This document shows, one piece after another, positions 1 to 7,311 of a stretch of 64,000 bases of DNA. A program made the position numbers and the translations under genes. Origin of the DNA: Lachnospiraceae bacterium (GTDB taxonomy: Bacteria > Bacillota > Clostridia > Lachnospirales > Lachnospiraceae); assembly GCA_902363135.1 (NCBI GenBank), contig CABIZF010000002.1, positions 1-64,000 of the forward strand, in the 5' to 3' direction. The notes below the pieces were generated by a model that saw only the letters and a program-made list of their open reading frames with translations, made no database searches and was not told the origin of the DNA. The first letter of the stretch is position 1, and each line of letters opens with the position of its first letter.

Positions 1-117
1 AATCATGATATTGACCATGTGCATGTAATGTTTCGTGCACAGCCTAAAACGGAACTCAGTAAATTTATCAATGCTTATAAAAGTGCCAGCAGCAGACTGC
101 TGAAAAAATTGATATGA
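1..117 (+). pseudogene. tnpA: IS200/IS605 TnpA (Y1 transposase) fragment
   Basis: Reading frame 1 encodes [11 protein letters not shown] and ends KKLI before a TGA at 115-117. It contains the HUH motif (HVH) of the single-strand transposases. It matches the tnpA remnant at 15507-15914 with three substitutions (R for C, K for E, and a changed tail). The beginning lies outside the window. The tail KKLI is created by the internal deletion, so the catalytic tyrosine helix is absent and the product cannot be active. Confidence 0.8.
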
Positions 118-401
118 AAGCGATGAGCCAGTGTCTGCATTTTGGGAAAAGTGTACAGGATAATGGATACGGGATGTTCCGGAATATGCTGGATTATAAG
201 CTTGCCTGGAAGGGAAAAGAATTAGTAAAGGTAGACCGCTTTTTCCCTTCAAGCAAAAAATGCAGTAAATGCGGAAAGATAAAAAAAGAGCTGAAATTAT
301 CCGAAAGAGTTTATCGCTGTTTGTGTGGAAATGAGATGGACAGAGATCGAAATGCAGCGATCAATATCCGTGAAGAAGCAAGAAGGATGCTGGCAGCATA
401 A
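114..401 (+). pseudogene. tnpB: TnpB C-terminal fragment
   Basis: 95 residues equal to the last 95 of the 367-residue TnpB at 14407-15510. They hold the zinc ribbon (CSKCG, CLCG) and the RuvC-III segment DRDRNAAINI, but lack RuvC-I and RuvC-II, so no nuclease can be made. The ATG used here is an internal methionine of the parent gene. It overlaps the end of the tnpA fragment by 4 bp because of the deletion junction. Confidence 0.85.
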
Positions 402-563
402 ACAACTGTCCGTATCTGGACAATAAGTAATAAAATACGCCCGTGTTCGGGCAAAAAATCGCGGGGCACGCGAGGATAGCTTGTAGATACTTGGCTCAAT
501 AGAGCCATTGAGCAAGAAGCCCCCACTTCAAAATCTGGGATTTAAGTGGTGGGAGCATGTCAC
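402..563 (+). ncRNA. Omega-RNA-like right-end region of deleted IS
   Basis: The noncoding stretch after the tnpB stop is GC-richer than its surroundings and can form several hairpins (GCCCG/CGGGC near 441-454, GCTCAAT/ATTGAGC near 493-513, right-end stem 520-555). In the IS605 family this part is transcribed with the tnpB 3' end as the guide-bearing omega RNA. The guide would be the flanking sequence starting at 564 (TAATAATCTATG). Without a nuclease here it could only work with TnpB from another copy. Confidence 0.5.
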
Positions 564-572
564 TAATAATCT

Positions 573-710
573 ATGATGTTGCTCGGATATGCTTATTATA
601 AAAGAGTCAGCATAGATAAAAAACAATTCGTACAGAGAAATATAAAGACAGAATTCTCAAAATCCGAGAAATATAAAGATGCATTTCCTCATGTTGGATG
701 TGTATTGTGA
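573..710 (+). other. Short ORF directly after the IS, unrecognised
   Basis: An open stretch of 45 codons (MMLLGYAYYKR...HVGCVL) starts 10 bp after the IS right end. There is no ribosome binding site in front and I recognise no family. It may be the tail of a gene cut by the IS or its deletion. The remaining sequence up to 771 shows nothing further. Confidence 0.2.
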
Positions 711-771
711 AGAATAAATTTGTTATAGTGACAATATCAACAAAAAAGCAGAATATAAATGGGGTGATCAG

Positions 772-900
772 ATGGAAGCGGCACAGAGAATTCGATTAAT
801 CCGGATAATAGAAAAGATGGAGAAAAATCCGGCATTCAGTAATAAGCTTGGCATAAAGAACACATCTGAATATTTAGCAGAAAAAGAACAGAAAAAATGA
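772..900 (+). CDS. Small 42-residue hypothetical protein
   Basis: ATG preceded by GGGGTGAT, 42 codons (MEAAQRIRLIRIIEKMEKNP...AEKEQKK), stop at 898-900. The product is basic, helical and Lys/Glu-rich, with no signal or membrane segment. It lies 38 bp upstream of the small membrane protein and in the same direction, so they could share a transcript. The good ribosome binding site and coding-like composition favour a real gene; I assign no function. Confidence 0.5.
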   Translation: MEAAQRIRLIRIIEKMEKNPAFSNKLGIKNTSEYLAEKEQKK

Positions 901-938
901 AAGACACATGTCAGAATGAGTTTCAGAAGGAGTAAAAA

Positions 939-1154
939 ATGTTATCGTTATTATTTACAATTTGTATGATTTGGTTTGTTGGAAAACTTTTTATATTTGG
1001 ATTAAAAGCATCCTGGGGAATTATGAAATTACTTTGCACAGTTATTTTCTTCCCGGTGATATTGATTGGTATGGTTGTAGGTGGACTGATGTACATTGCT
1101 TTTCCATTGTTGATTGTCGGTGGTATTATAGCATTGGTGACGTCACATTCATAA
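939..1154 (+). CDS. Small two-helix membrane protein
   Basis: 71 residues, preceded by AAGGAG seven bases before the ATG. Almost the whole chain is hydrophobic: helix one about residues 2-20, a short GLKASWG loop, helix two about 28-66 with a Gly-rich turn (GMVVGGLMY). No catalytic motif. Probably an inner-membrane small protein. It precedes the ArsC-like phosphatase by about 110 bp in the same direction; no function can be given. Confidence 0.55.
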   Translation: MLSLLFTICMIWFVGKLFIFGLKASWGIMKLLCTVIFFPVILIGMVVGGLMYIAFPLLIVGGIIALVTSHS

Positions 1155-1267
1155 TCGATCAGAAGGAGAAAACAGAAAGTATCGTCAATCAATTACAGCG
1201 TATGTAAAGGAAAAGGCAATGAATCAGAATAAGAACAACCAATGTATTAAGGAGAGGTGCCCATTTC

Positions 1268-1678
1268 ATGAATAAGAAAAAAGTCGCATTTATCTGTGTT
1301 CATAATTCATGCCGTAGTCAGATAGCAGAGGCATTGGGAAAACATCTGGCATCAGATATATTTGAAAGCTATTCGGCCGGAACAGAGACAAAGCCTCGGA
1401 TTAATCAGGATGCCGTTCGTATCATGAAAGAGATTTATGGAATAGACATGGAAGCAAATGGTCAGCATAGTAAGCTGATTACTGATATCCCAGATGTTGA
1501 TATTGCAATATCCATGGGATGCAATGTGGGATGTCCTTTTATTGGAAGGGTATTTGATGATAACTGGGGACTTGATGATCCAACGGGGAAATCAGATGCT
1601 GATTTCAAGGCCGTGATGAAAGATATTATTGAGTATCGTACGATGGAATATTATCGGAGAAGGTATATAGAAAACTGA
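1268..1678 (+). CDS. ArsC-like low-molecular-weight phosphatase / arsenate reductase
   Basis: 136 residues with the low-molecular-weight tyrosine phosphatase fold signature near the N-terminus (ICVHNSCRSQIAEA, a CX5R-like P-loop) and a late acid-containing LDDPTG segment (about residues 101-106), as in thioredoxin-coupled ArsC proteins. The family reduces arsenate to arsenite in the cytosol, using the P-loop Cys and further cysteines. Here Cys also occurs in the SMGCNVGCP segment (about 80-88), the place expected for the redox partner cysteines. A GGAGAGGTG ribosome binding site sits 8 bp before the ATG. No arsR or arsB is next to it, so a general phosphatase or redox role is also possible. 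Confidence 0.8.
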   Translation: MNKKKVAFICVHNSCRSQIAEALGKHLASDIFESYSAGTETKPRINQDAVRIMKEIYGIDMEANGQHSKLITDIPDVDIAISMGCNVGCPFIGRVFDDNWGLDDPTGKSDADFKAVMKDIIEYRTMEYYRRRYIEN

Positions 1679-1709
1679 TTCTTAATATTATCTCCAGAGG
1701 AATGGAGTT

Positions 1710-1925
1710 ATGATGTACACAGTAAAACGAATCGATGAAGACCTGAATTTTGGTTGTGAAGAACGACCGGATGATGCACCAGTCATGGCAATAGTGACTC
1801 TTGTGGATTCTTCAGGAAAAGAAGTGACAGTAAAAGCGGAGGACGCCAGGCTCTATGAGCGTAATATCAATGAAGGAGACAAAGTTTGTTTCGATGTAAA
1901 TAATAAATTGGAAAAAGTAGAATGA
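1710..1925 (+). CDS. Small hypothetical protein (71 aa)
   Basis: Begins MMYTVKRIDEDLNFGCEERP; either of two adjacent ATGs could be the start, with GGAG just upstream. The chain is acidic, with a predicted beta-rich middle (VMAIVTLVDSSGKEVTVKAED) and no membrane segment. It lies 31 bp after the ArsC-like gene and 18 bp before def, so the three probably form one transcript. Family not recognised. Confidence 0.6.
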   Translation: MMYTVKRIDEDLNFGCEERPDDAPVMAIVTLVDSSGKEVTVKAEDARLYERNINEGDKVCFDVNNKLEKVE

Positions 1926-1943
1926 AAGCTACAGGGAGAAAAA

Positions 1944-2354
1944 ATGGTAAAGCAAATTGTAAGAGACATTTTCTTTTTAGGCCAGCCATCCGAACCAGCC
2001 ACGAAAGCTGATATTCAGGTTGGAAAGGATCTGCAGGACACACTGCAGGCAAACCGGGAACGGTGTGTTGGTATGGCTGCAAACATGATTGGTGTAAAGA
2101 AGAATATCATCATTGTGAATATGGGATTCATAGATGTTGTGATGTTTAATCCGGTGATTGTTTCAAAGCGTGACATGTATGAGACAGAAGAAGGTTGTCT
2201 GTCGCTGGATGGTGTTCGTAAGACGACCAGGTACCAGGAAATAGAAGTAGAGTATTATGACTTCAATTGGAAAAAACAGCGCCAGAAATTGTCAGGATGG
2301 ACAGCACAGATCTGCCAGCATGAAATTGATCATTTGTCCGGAAAGATAATATAA
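1944..2354 (+). CDS. def: Peptide deformylase, short clostridial type
   Basis: 136 residues. It removes the formyl group from the N-terminal methionine of new proteins and uses a divalent metal. Metal-site motifs are present: EEGCLSL (Cys ligand, about residue 89) and QHEIDHLSG (two His plus catalytic Glu, about 125-133). Motif 1, normally GxGLAAPQ, reads GMAANMIG, so the usual Gln is replaced by Met; this is a variant motif and may alter activity. The length is short compared with about 150-180 residues for many Def proteins. It is the last gene of a likely operon with the ArsC-like protein. A fragment of a second def copy lies at 4703-4761. Confidence 0.85.
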   Translation: MVKQIVRDIFFLGQPSEPATKADIQVGKDLQDTLQANRERCVGMAANMIGVKKNIIIVNMGFIDVVMFNPVIVSKRDMYETEEGCLSLDGVRKTTRYQEIEVEYYDFNWKKQRQKLSGWTAQICQHEIDHLSGKII

Positions 2355-2355
2355 C

Positions 2356-2401
2356 TGAATGCGGATTGCGAATATCCGCTTAATCGCATGTGGATTGCGA
2401 G
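2356..2401. repeat. Partial copy of interspersed repeat core
   Basis: Holds GGATTGCGAATATCCGCTT, the terminal word of the repeats at 9431-9612 and 13964-14205, followed by a second GGATTGCGA. It runs directly into the ribosome binding site of the next gene (GAGGTGAC at 2399-2406). Confidence 0.5.
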
Positions 2402-2410
2402 GTGACGGAT

Positions 2411-2782
2411 ATGCTGAAAAATGTACTGATCGTGGTGGATGATATAGAAAAATCAATAGAGTTTTATAGGGACTTATTTGGACTGCAAGTGATTCTTCAG
2501 AATGAAGGTAATGTGATCTTATCGGAGGGCCTTGTTTTGCAGGACGCCGACGTATGGGGGAAAACATTGAATGAAACTTCTACGCCATTTAATAACAGGA
2601 TGGAACTGTATTTTGAGGATTTTGATATAGATGGATTGCTTGCAAAATATGAATCTGGTAAGTATTTCGTCCGATATGCCACTGAACTAACAGAGCTTGC
2701 AGGTGGGCAGATGCTTGTAAGACTCTATGATCCCAGTGGTAATCTTATTGAGGTTCGTACGCCATTTATAGCAATCCTCTAA
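2411..2782 (+). CDS. VOC-family (glyoxalase/bleomycin-resistance fold) protein
   Basis: About 123 residues from ATG 2411, chosen because GAGGTGA lies 6 bp upstream; an in-frame start at 2390 lies inside repeat sequence. The layout MLKNVLIVVDDIEKSIEFYRDLFGL and the closing VRLYDPSGNLIEVRTP are typical of the vicinal oxygen chelate fold, where paired beta-alpha-beta-beta-beta modules bind a metal. The end-strand Glu (EVRTP) is present. Substrate unknown: members include lyases, dioxygenases and drug-binding proteins. No resistance genes are beside it. Confidence 0.75.
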   Translation: MLKNVLIVVDDIEKSIEFYRDLFGLQVILQNEGNVILSEGLVLQDADVWGKTLNETSTPFNNRMELYFEDFDIDGLLAKYESGKYFVRYATELTELAGGQMLVRLYDPSGNLIEVRTPFIAIL

Positions 2783-2948
2783 ATTAATGCATCTTAATCC
2801 AGCCCATCAGAGTGTGAAATCCTGCGTCAGATATCTTTGCCGTGCGTCAGCACGCCTGCAGATATCTTCCTTGTTTTTCGCACTCTGCTGAACTGTCTTA
2901 AATGCATTATTTACGAGGATCGCTATAGTTGCAATTAAAGGAGAAAAT

Positions 2949-3404
2949 ATGCAGATTTTTGTTGATGCAGATGCCTGTCCGGTAGTTGGTATTGTAGAAA
3001 AAGTTGCAAAAGAGCACAGTGTTCCTGTAACGTTGTTGTGTGATACCAATCATGTGTTATCATCTGATTACAGTGAAGTGATTGTAGTTGGAGCCGGAGC
3101 AGATGCCGTGGATTATAAACTGATCAGCATTTGCCATAAAGGCGATATTGTTGTATCACAGGATTATGGAGTTGCGGCAATGGCACTTGGGAAGGGCGCA
3201 TATGCGATTCATCAATCCGGAAAATGGTATACCAATGAGAATATTGACCAGATGCTTATGGAGCGGCATCTGAATAAGAAGGCACGAAGGGCATCTGGAA
3301 AGAATCATTTAAAAGGACCAAGAAAACGAACATCGGAGGATGATGAGCATTTCAGAGAATCTTTCGAGAAAATGATACATATGGCGATGGACAAGGAGAA
3401 TTAA
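2949..3404 (+). CDS. yqxD: YaiI/YqxD family (DUF188) protein
   Basis: 151 residues starting MQIFVDADACPVVGIVEKVA, the family hallmark (FVDADACPV), with the second block GDIVVSQDYGVAAMALGKGA (about 66-85) and a basic C-terminal tail (KNHLKGPRKRTSEDDEHF). The family has a PIN-like alpha/beta fold with conserved acidic residues and is suspected to be nucleic-acid-acting, but its function is not established. AAAGGAG precedes the ATG. The stop is 2 bp from the next start, so the two are co-transcribed. Confidence 0.85.
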   Translation: MQIFVDADACPVVGIVEKVAKEHSVPVTLLCDTNHVLSSDYSEVIVVGAGADAVDYKLISICHKGDIVVSQDYGVAAMALGKGAYAIHQSGKWYTNENIDQMLMERHLNKKARRASGKNHLKGPRKRTSEDDEHFRESFEKMIHMAMDKEN

Positions 3405-3405
3405 T

Positions 3406-3747
3406 TTGAATATACAGATTTTTGGAACAAAGAAGTGCAATGATACAAAGAAAGCAGAACGTTTCTTTAAGGAACGTGGGATCAAGTTTCAGTTTATTGA
3501 TATGAAAGAAAAGGGCATGAGCAAGGGCGAATTCAATTCAGTTGCCCAGGCAAATGGTGGACTGGAAAATATGATCAACTGGGAGGGCAAGGATAAGGAT
3601 CTGCTTGCGCTCATTAAGTACATTGCAGAGGAAGATAAACTTGAGAAGGTGCTGGAAAATCCGCAGGTGATTAAGACACCGGTGGTTCGTAATGGAAAAC
3701 AATCCACTCTTGGATATCAGCCGGATATCTGGAAGGCGTGGAAGTAA
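3406..3747 (+). CDS. ArsC/Spx-like thioredoxin-fold protein
   Basis: 113 residues from a TTG start (MNIQIFGTKKCNDTKKAERF), placed two bases after the yqxD stop with AAGGAG upstream inside that gene. The motif GTKKCNDTKKAERFF resembles the ArsC/YffB active-site loop with a single Cys; Spx proteins usually have CxxC. The central KTPVVRNGK segment (the cis-Pro loop, about 87-95) and the C-terminal GYQPDIWKAWK are family-typical. Members are glutathione- or thioredoxin-dependent reductases or RNA polymerase-binding regulators; which of these applies cannot be told from sequence. Confidence 0.8.
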   Translation: MNIQIFGTKKCNDTKKAERFFKERGIKFQFIDMKEKGMSKGEFNSVAQANGGLENMINWEGKDKDLLALIKYIAEEDKLEKVLENPQVIKTPVVRNGKQSTLGYQPDIWKAWK

Positions 3748-3864
3748 GGGTGCCGGTAGCTTTTTGGCCAAGATAATTCAAGTCGAACGCATGTGAGACT
3801 TGGTGCGTGATTCTGGTCAGCGAAAGCTGAGATAAAACAAATGATTCAACTGAAAGGTAATTAA

Positions 3865-4195
3865 ATGACATTCAATTTTGACAGAGAATTCCAATCTATG
3901 ATGCAAGAGCACAATTTAAATTCGGTGATTCTTTTGGGGCATCTGAACCCAGATGGCGATGTAGCCGGATCGGTGATGGGCTTGCACATTATCTAAAAGT
4001 AAACTACCCACAGTACAAAGTGAGCCATATCTGGCAGATGCGTTGGATAAAGGACCGAAGAAGCAGGTAAAACTGGATAAGGTCTTCGATCCGTTTGAGA
4101 AGCCGGATGTAAAAGAAAAATATGCGGTTATCGTATGTGATACTGCAGTTTTAGCAAGAATGATCGGCAGGAAATACTTGAGCGGATTGTTATGA
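3865..4195 (+). pseudogene. DHH-family phosphoesterase (NrnA-like), frameshifted and truncated
   Basis: Opens in frame as MTFNFDREFQ and carries LLGHLNPDGDVAGSVMGL, the DHH N-terminal motif HxNPDGD. The frame then breaks where one base is lost (GGCTTG-CACATT), and a second base is lost after KV. Reading past both lesions gives ALDKGPKKQVKLDKVFDPFE and KYAVIVCDTAVL. The DHH motif proper and the DHHA1 domain are absent. The family cleaves nanoRNA, pAp or cyclic dinucleotides; this copy cannot. Confidence 0.7.
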
Positions 4196-4246
4196 TGAGA
4201 AAGATTTCCGGTCAGGATAAATAAGAATTAGAAACAGAACACCGGA

Positions 4247-4351
4247 GAATCGAGAGGTGTAGAATCCGGGATGAGGATTGTCGGACCAGAAGATGTACAG
4301 CAGCAGTATAAAGAATACCTAAAAAACGTGCTTCAGAACTATATGGACTGA
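4247..4351 (+). pseudogene. C-terminal remnant of a WYL-type transcription regulator
   Basis: An open tail reading ...SGMRIVGPEDVQQQYKEYLK and ending NVLQNYMD before a TGA. The order Gly-Pro-Glu then an amphipathic helix is how YafY/WYL regulators end. No HTH or WYL body precedes it. It sits next to the broken DHH gene, so the stretch 3.8-4.4 kb appears to be a decay zone. Call based on a short match. Confidence 0.35.
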
Positions 4352-4473
4352 CAAAGCCTGTTGGTTGTGCGGATTTTTGTACACCTATTTTGCGATAATA
4401 GGATCATCAATTAAAGGTACCTGTGGTACCAAGGTAAAATGATTGAGATGGTATTGATCAGGAGGGATGTACA

Positions 4474-4602
4474 ATGAGTAAGAAAGATGGATATAGCAGA
4501 CCGGGATTCTTTGGCGGAATGAATCATTATGATGACAGAGGTCGTAAGACTGGGCACAGTGACAGGAATTTCCTGGGAGACTGGAATCATTATGATGATT
4601 AA
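4474..4602 (+). CDS. Small protein with repeated NHYDD motifs
   Basis: 42 residues, ATG preceded by CAGGAGGG. The sequence shows an internal repeat: GFFGGMNHYDDRGRKTGHSD followed by RNFLGDWNHYDD. Related short proteins built from 'GGxxHYDxxGxKxGxSD' units occur in clostridia as far as I recall; the role is unknown. The good ribosome binding site and intact frame make it a likely real gene. Confidence 0.5.
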   Translation: MSKKDGYSRPGFFGGMNHYDDRGRKTGHSDRNFLGDWNHYDD

Positions 4603-4615
4603 TAGGATTTTAGTA

Positions 4616-4792
4616 ATGGCAAAGAGAGAACGAAAGGACAGACAGCTTCAAAAGCTGAAGGCCCAGGAAAAAAGATGCCGAAAAGAAAAAAATAGGCAGA
4701 CAAAACGTGACATGTATGAGACAGAAGAAGGTTGTCTGTCCCTGGACGGTGTCCGCGTTGCTACAAATGTGAGGTCACTTCATATTATCTGA
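4616..4792 (+). pseudogene. Chimeric ORF: Lys/Arg-rich start joined to a def fragment
   Basis: The first 29 codons (MAKRERKDRQLQKLKAQEKR...) are basic and helical. Then KRDMYETEEGCLSLDGVR, nearly the same DNA as def codons about 74-91 (2170-2216), appears, and the frame ends in unrelated sequence at the start of a repeat copy. Only the Cys motif of Def is present and the HExxH is missing, so no deformylase is made. It looks like a recombination scar. Confidence 0.6.
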
Positions 4793-4910
4793 TAAGCTGC
4801 AAAGCAGCATTCGGTTATGACATATCAGAAGGAGGGGCCCGCTTGCGGGAAGATTCCTTGTGATCCTACAAGTAGCGAAACGGATTGCGAATATTCGCCT
4901 GACTATGAAA
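4793..4910 (+). repeat. Interspersed palindromic repeat, copy A
   Basis: Contains GATAAGCTGCAAAGCAGCAT, CGGTTATGACATATCA, GAAGGAGGGGCCCGCTTGCG and CAAGTAGCGAAACGGATTGCG. It shares these with the copies at 9431-9612 and 13964-14205 but lacks the central GGCCCTG...CAGGG hairpin. The remaining stretch to 5140 holds one weak ORF at 5001-5078 (MNIYRYCPMCQGMEI..., a possible zinc-ribbon scrap) and the promoter zone of the next gene. Confidence 0.7.
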
Positions 4911-5140
4911 TATGAGATAGAGCGTATGGAAATAAACTATACGTTCTATTTTTTTGCTCTTTTGAGAAAAAGTGAGTCAAGCGTGGTGAAGTAAAATTAT
5001 ATGAACATCTACCGTTACTGTCCCATGTGTCAGGGAATGGAGATCAATGAAAATTCAGAGATAAAGAAATCCTATTAAGCAGAATGTAGATAGTATGCTA
5101 TAATCAAAAAAAACAGGCATCAGAAAAGAAGGGACAAAAT

Positions 5141-6073
5141 ATGCAAATCAGTTTACTGCTAATGGAAGAGATCGTAAAGCTTTTTGCGATCATGCTTATG
5201 GGATATGTGGTTGTAAAAGCCGGACTAATGAAGTCATCGGAGAGTAAAAGCATATCTGTAGTCATGGTTTATCTGGTTATTCCATGCGTGATTATTGATG
5301 CATTTCAGGTGGACTATACACCAGATGTACAAAAAGGACTGCTTCTGGCATGTGTAGCAGCTGTTTTGGTACATGTTTTATTTTTGATACTGACTGCAAT
5401 ATTAAAACAAGTATTGCAGCTGGATGCAATTGAGCGAGCAACTGTTATTTATTCAAATGCTGGTATACTGGTAATTCCGCTGGTACAGGATTTGCTTGGA
5501 CAGGAGTACGTTATTTACTCCAGTGCTTATATTGCAGTACAGCTGGTTCTGATCTGGACACACTGTAAAAATATGCTTTGTGAAGAAGATAGGTTAGAGT
5601 GGAAAAAAGTATTTCAGAACGTAAATATTATTTCAATTATAGTAGGAGTGATACTGTTTATCAGCAAAATCCGGTTGCCTTCGGGCGTGCAGGATGTCAT
5701 GGATATGATGAACAATATGATTGGACCGATCGGTATGCTGCTTGCTGGAATGGTTATTGCAGATGTACCTCTTAAGACTGTGTTTACTAAAAAAAGAAAT
5801 TATGTTTCGACAGTATTGAGATTGATTGTTTATCCAGTATTTATATTGATTTTAATGAAACTGATTTATACATTTGCGGGACTAAATGATTCTAAACAGA
5901 TTCTCCTGACTGTGTATATTGCATCCATAACACCTGCCTGCGCAACCGTAACATCCATAGCGCAATTATATGATAAAGATGCTGCATATGCGAGCGCATT
6001 GTATGTACTTACGACACTGCTGTCAATTGTGACCATGCCGGTGATGGTGGGAATGTATGAGATATTTGTGTGA
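5141..6073 (+). CDS. AEC (auxin efflux carrier) family transporter
   Basis: 310 residues with about eight to ten hydrophobic segments. The N-terminal LLLMEEIVKLFAIMLMGYVV, the central IYSNAGILVIPLVQDLLG and the late ITPACATVTSIAQLY blocks fit the AEC/BART fold of bacterial malate, lactate or auxin-type carriers. It acts in the cytoplasmic membrane; the substrate is unknown. The Asn/Gly-Pro motifs of the two inverted halves are visible (SNAGILVIP; ACATVTSIAQ). Followed by the LytTR gene about 80 bp downstream on the same strand, which may regulate it. Confidence 0.8.
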   Translation: MQISLLLMEEIVKLFAIMLMGYVVVKAGLMKSSESKSISVVMVYLVIPCVIIDAFQVDYTPDVQKGLLLACVAAVLVHVLFLILTAILKQVLQLDAIERATVIYSNAGILVIPLVQDLLGQEYVIYSSAYIAVQLVLIWTHCKNMLCEEDRLEWKKVFQNVNIISIIVGVILFISKIRLPSGVQDVMDMMNNMIGPIGMLLAGMVIADVPLKTVFTKKRNYVSTVLRLIVYPVFILILMKLIYTFAGLNDSKQILLTVYIASITPACATVTSIAQLYDKDAAYASALYVLTTLLSIVTMPVMVGMYEIFV

Positions 6074-6151
6074 GAGAATAGAAAAATTGAAAGTGGTGCG
6101 GATAGAAGTTGAGACGTATAAAATTATACCAAATCAGAAGGAGGCATGGCT

Positions 6152-6931
6152 ATGCAGCAGGAATTCATTACAGTAACCTTCAATCGTACTAAAATCGCGA
6201 TCCGATGTGCAGACATTCTTTATGTAATCATGTCTGATGATTATTGTACGATTCATATGTTTGATGAAAGTGTTTACCGTTGTCGAATGACATTGAAAGA
6301 ATTAAAGAAGCAGTTGAATGAAGGGTTCATGGAAGTAAAACGTGGATGCATGATAGCTGTGTCTGCAATCAGTGAGATTGGAGATAAGATTTTACTGTCT
6401 AATGGTGAAGAAATTTGCTATACAAAGCGAAAGAAAAGGGCTCTTAGAGAAGAGCTGCAGAAAAAGCAGGAGTTTATGATTGCAAAGATCAGTAAAGAAA
6501 AGCTGCCGCTTACACCGGAAGAATATGGCAAATATTATAAGATATGTGATGCGCTTCCTTTTGCATTTACGGATATCGAAATGGTATTTGATAAAGAAAA
6601 AAAGGCAGTGGACTGGATCTTTCGATATGGAAATGAAGCATTGGCTACATTCGAAAAGCTGCCGTTGGACAAGATGATCGGAAGTTCCTTTTCCAGTCTT
6701 TTTTCCAATATGGACTCAAAATGGCTTCAGGGTTATGAACGTGCTACCCTGTATGGTGAAACACTGGAAATCATAGATTATAGTCCGGAAATAGATACAA
6801 ATCTGAAAATTATATGTTTTCCGACATTTCCAGGACACTGTGGATGTATTTTATTTAATGCAGACAAAATGAGATATATAAAGGATGGAAATAATCTGGT
6901 CAGGTGGATTATAGTTTCCATGAAAAAGTGA
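6152..6931 (+). CDS. LytTR-domain regulator with C-terminal PAS-like region
   Basis: 259 residues from ATG 6152, which has AAGGAGG seven bases upstream; the ATG at 6146 is too close to that site. Residues about 1-100 resemble a LytTR DNA-binding domain (ITVTFNRTKIAIRCADILYV, YRCRMTLKELKKQL, FMEVKRGCMIAVSAIS). Residues about 115-255 (ICDALPFAFTDIEMVF, WIFRYGNEALATFEKL, GSSFSSLF) look like a PAS-type sensor. A LytTR domain at the N-terminus with no receiver is unusual, so the PAS part would be the signal input. It could control the AEC carrier or itself. Confidence 0.65.
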   Translation: MQQEFITVTFNRTKIAIRCADILYVIMSDDYCTIHMFDESVYRCRMTLKELKKQLNEGFMEVKRGCMIAVSAISEIGDKILLSNGEEICYTKRKKRALREELQKKQEFMIAKISKEKLPLTPEEYGKYYKICDALPFAFTDIEMVFDKEKKAVDWIFRYGNEALATFEKLPLDKMIGSSFSSLFSNMDSKWLQGYERATLYGETLEIIDYSPEIDTNLKIICFPTFPGHCGCILFNADKMRYIKDGNNLVRWIIVSMKK

Positions 6932-7050
6932 TTTTGCTAAATAAAGAATGTCGTTTTACCGCACTTTACGATGATTCGCCGCAACAAAAAGGCTATTTCG
7001 ATATAACTTAATTGTGTTTTTGATATCTTCATGATATGTTTCTATTAGTT

Positions 7051-7230
7051 CAAGAATGCCTCGGCATTCTTGCTGCGAGATGCGCGTCATGCAATGCATG
7101 ACATACTTCTTCTGCGCATCTCTGCAATCCTGCCGGAGGCTATATCAGATGGGGGATTGACTCCCACCACTGATACTGATTTGTTGCTCGCCACCTACAG
7201 AGGTGGGAGTCATTTCACATCTGATATAGC
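7051..7230. repeat. Cluster of nested palindromes
   Basis: Three structures in a row. A perfect palindrome at 7051-7072 has 10-bp arms (CAAGAATGCC). A stem GAGATGCGC/GCGCATCTC at 7077-7085 and 7114-7122 encloses GTCATGC/GCATGAC. A long stem (GCTATATCAGATG at 7139-7151 with 7218-7230) encloses GACTCCCACC/GGTGGGAGTC (7159-7168 with 7202-7211). No gene lies in 6932-7311. Could be a MITE-like element or a structured transcript; the pieces are not followed by a clear T-run. Confidence 0.7.
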
Positions 7231-7311
7231 TCTTGTGATCAGTTAAGATCTATCGCAGAGAACTTGCTTGATTCGGTTATATTTCTTGTAAGGCAAAGGG
7301 GGAAAGATATC

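Larger units (their letters stand above)
1..563 (+). mobile_element. Internally deleted IS605-like element (remnant)
   Basis: The 5' part of a tnpA is fused directly to the 3' part of a tnpB, followed by a right end that is nearly identical to the fuller copy at 14248-15990. Compared with that copy, about 940 bp is missing, from inside tnpA to codon 272 of tnpB. The right-end stem-loop (CCCCACTT at 521-528 with AAGTGGTGGG at 544-553) and the terminal CATGTCAC are kept. The left end lies beyond the window edge. It cannot move itself, but its right end looks intact, so movement by TnpA supplied in trans is possible. Confidence 0.85.

Noticed and set aside
5001..5078. 25-codon ORF with a CPMC pair
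   Set aside because: Too short and without a partner CxxC; noted only as a possible zinc-ribbon scrap.
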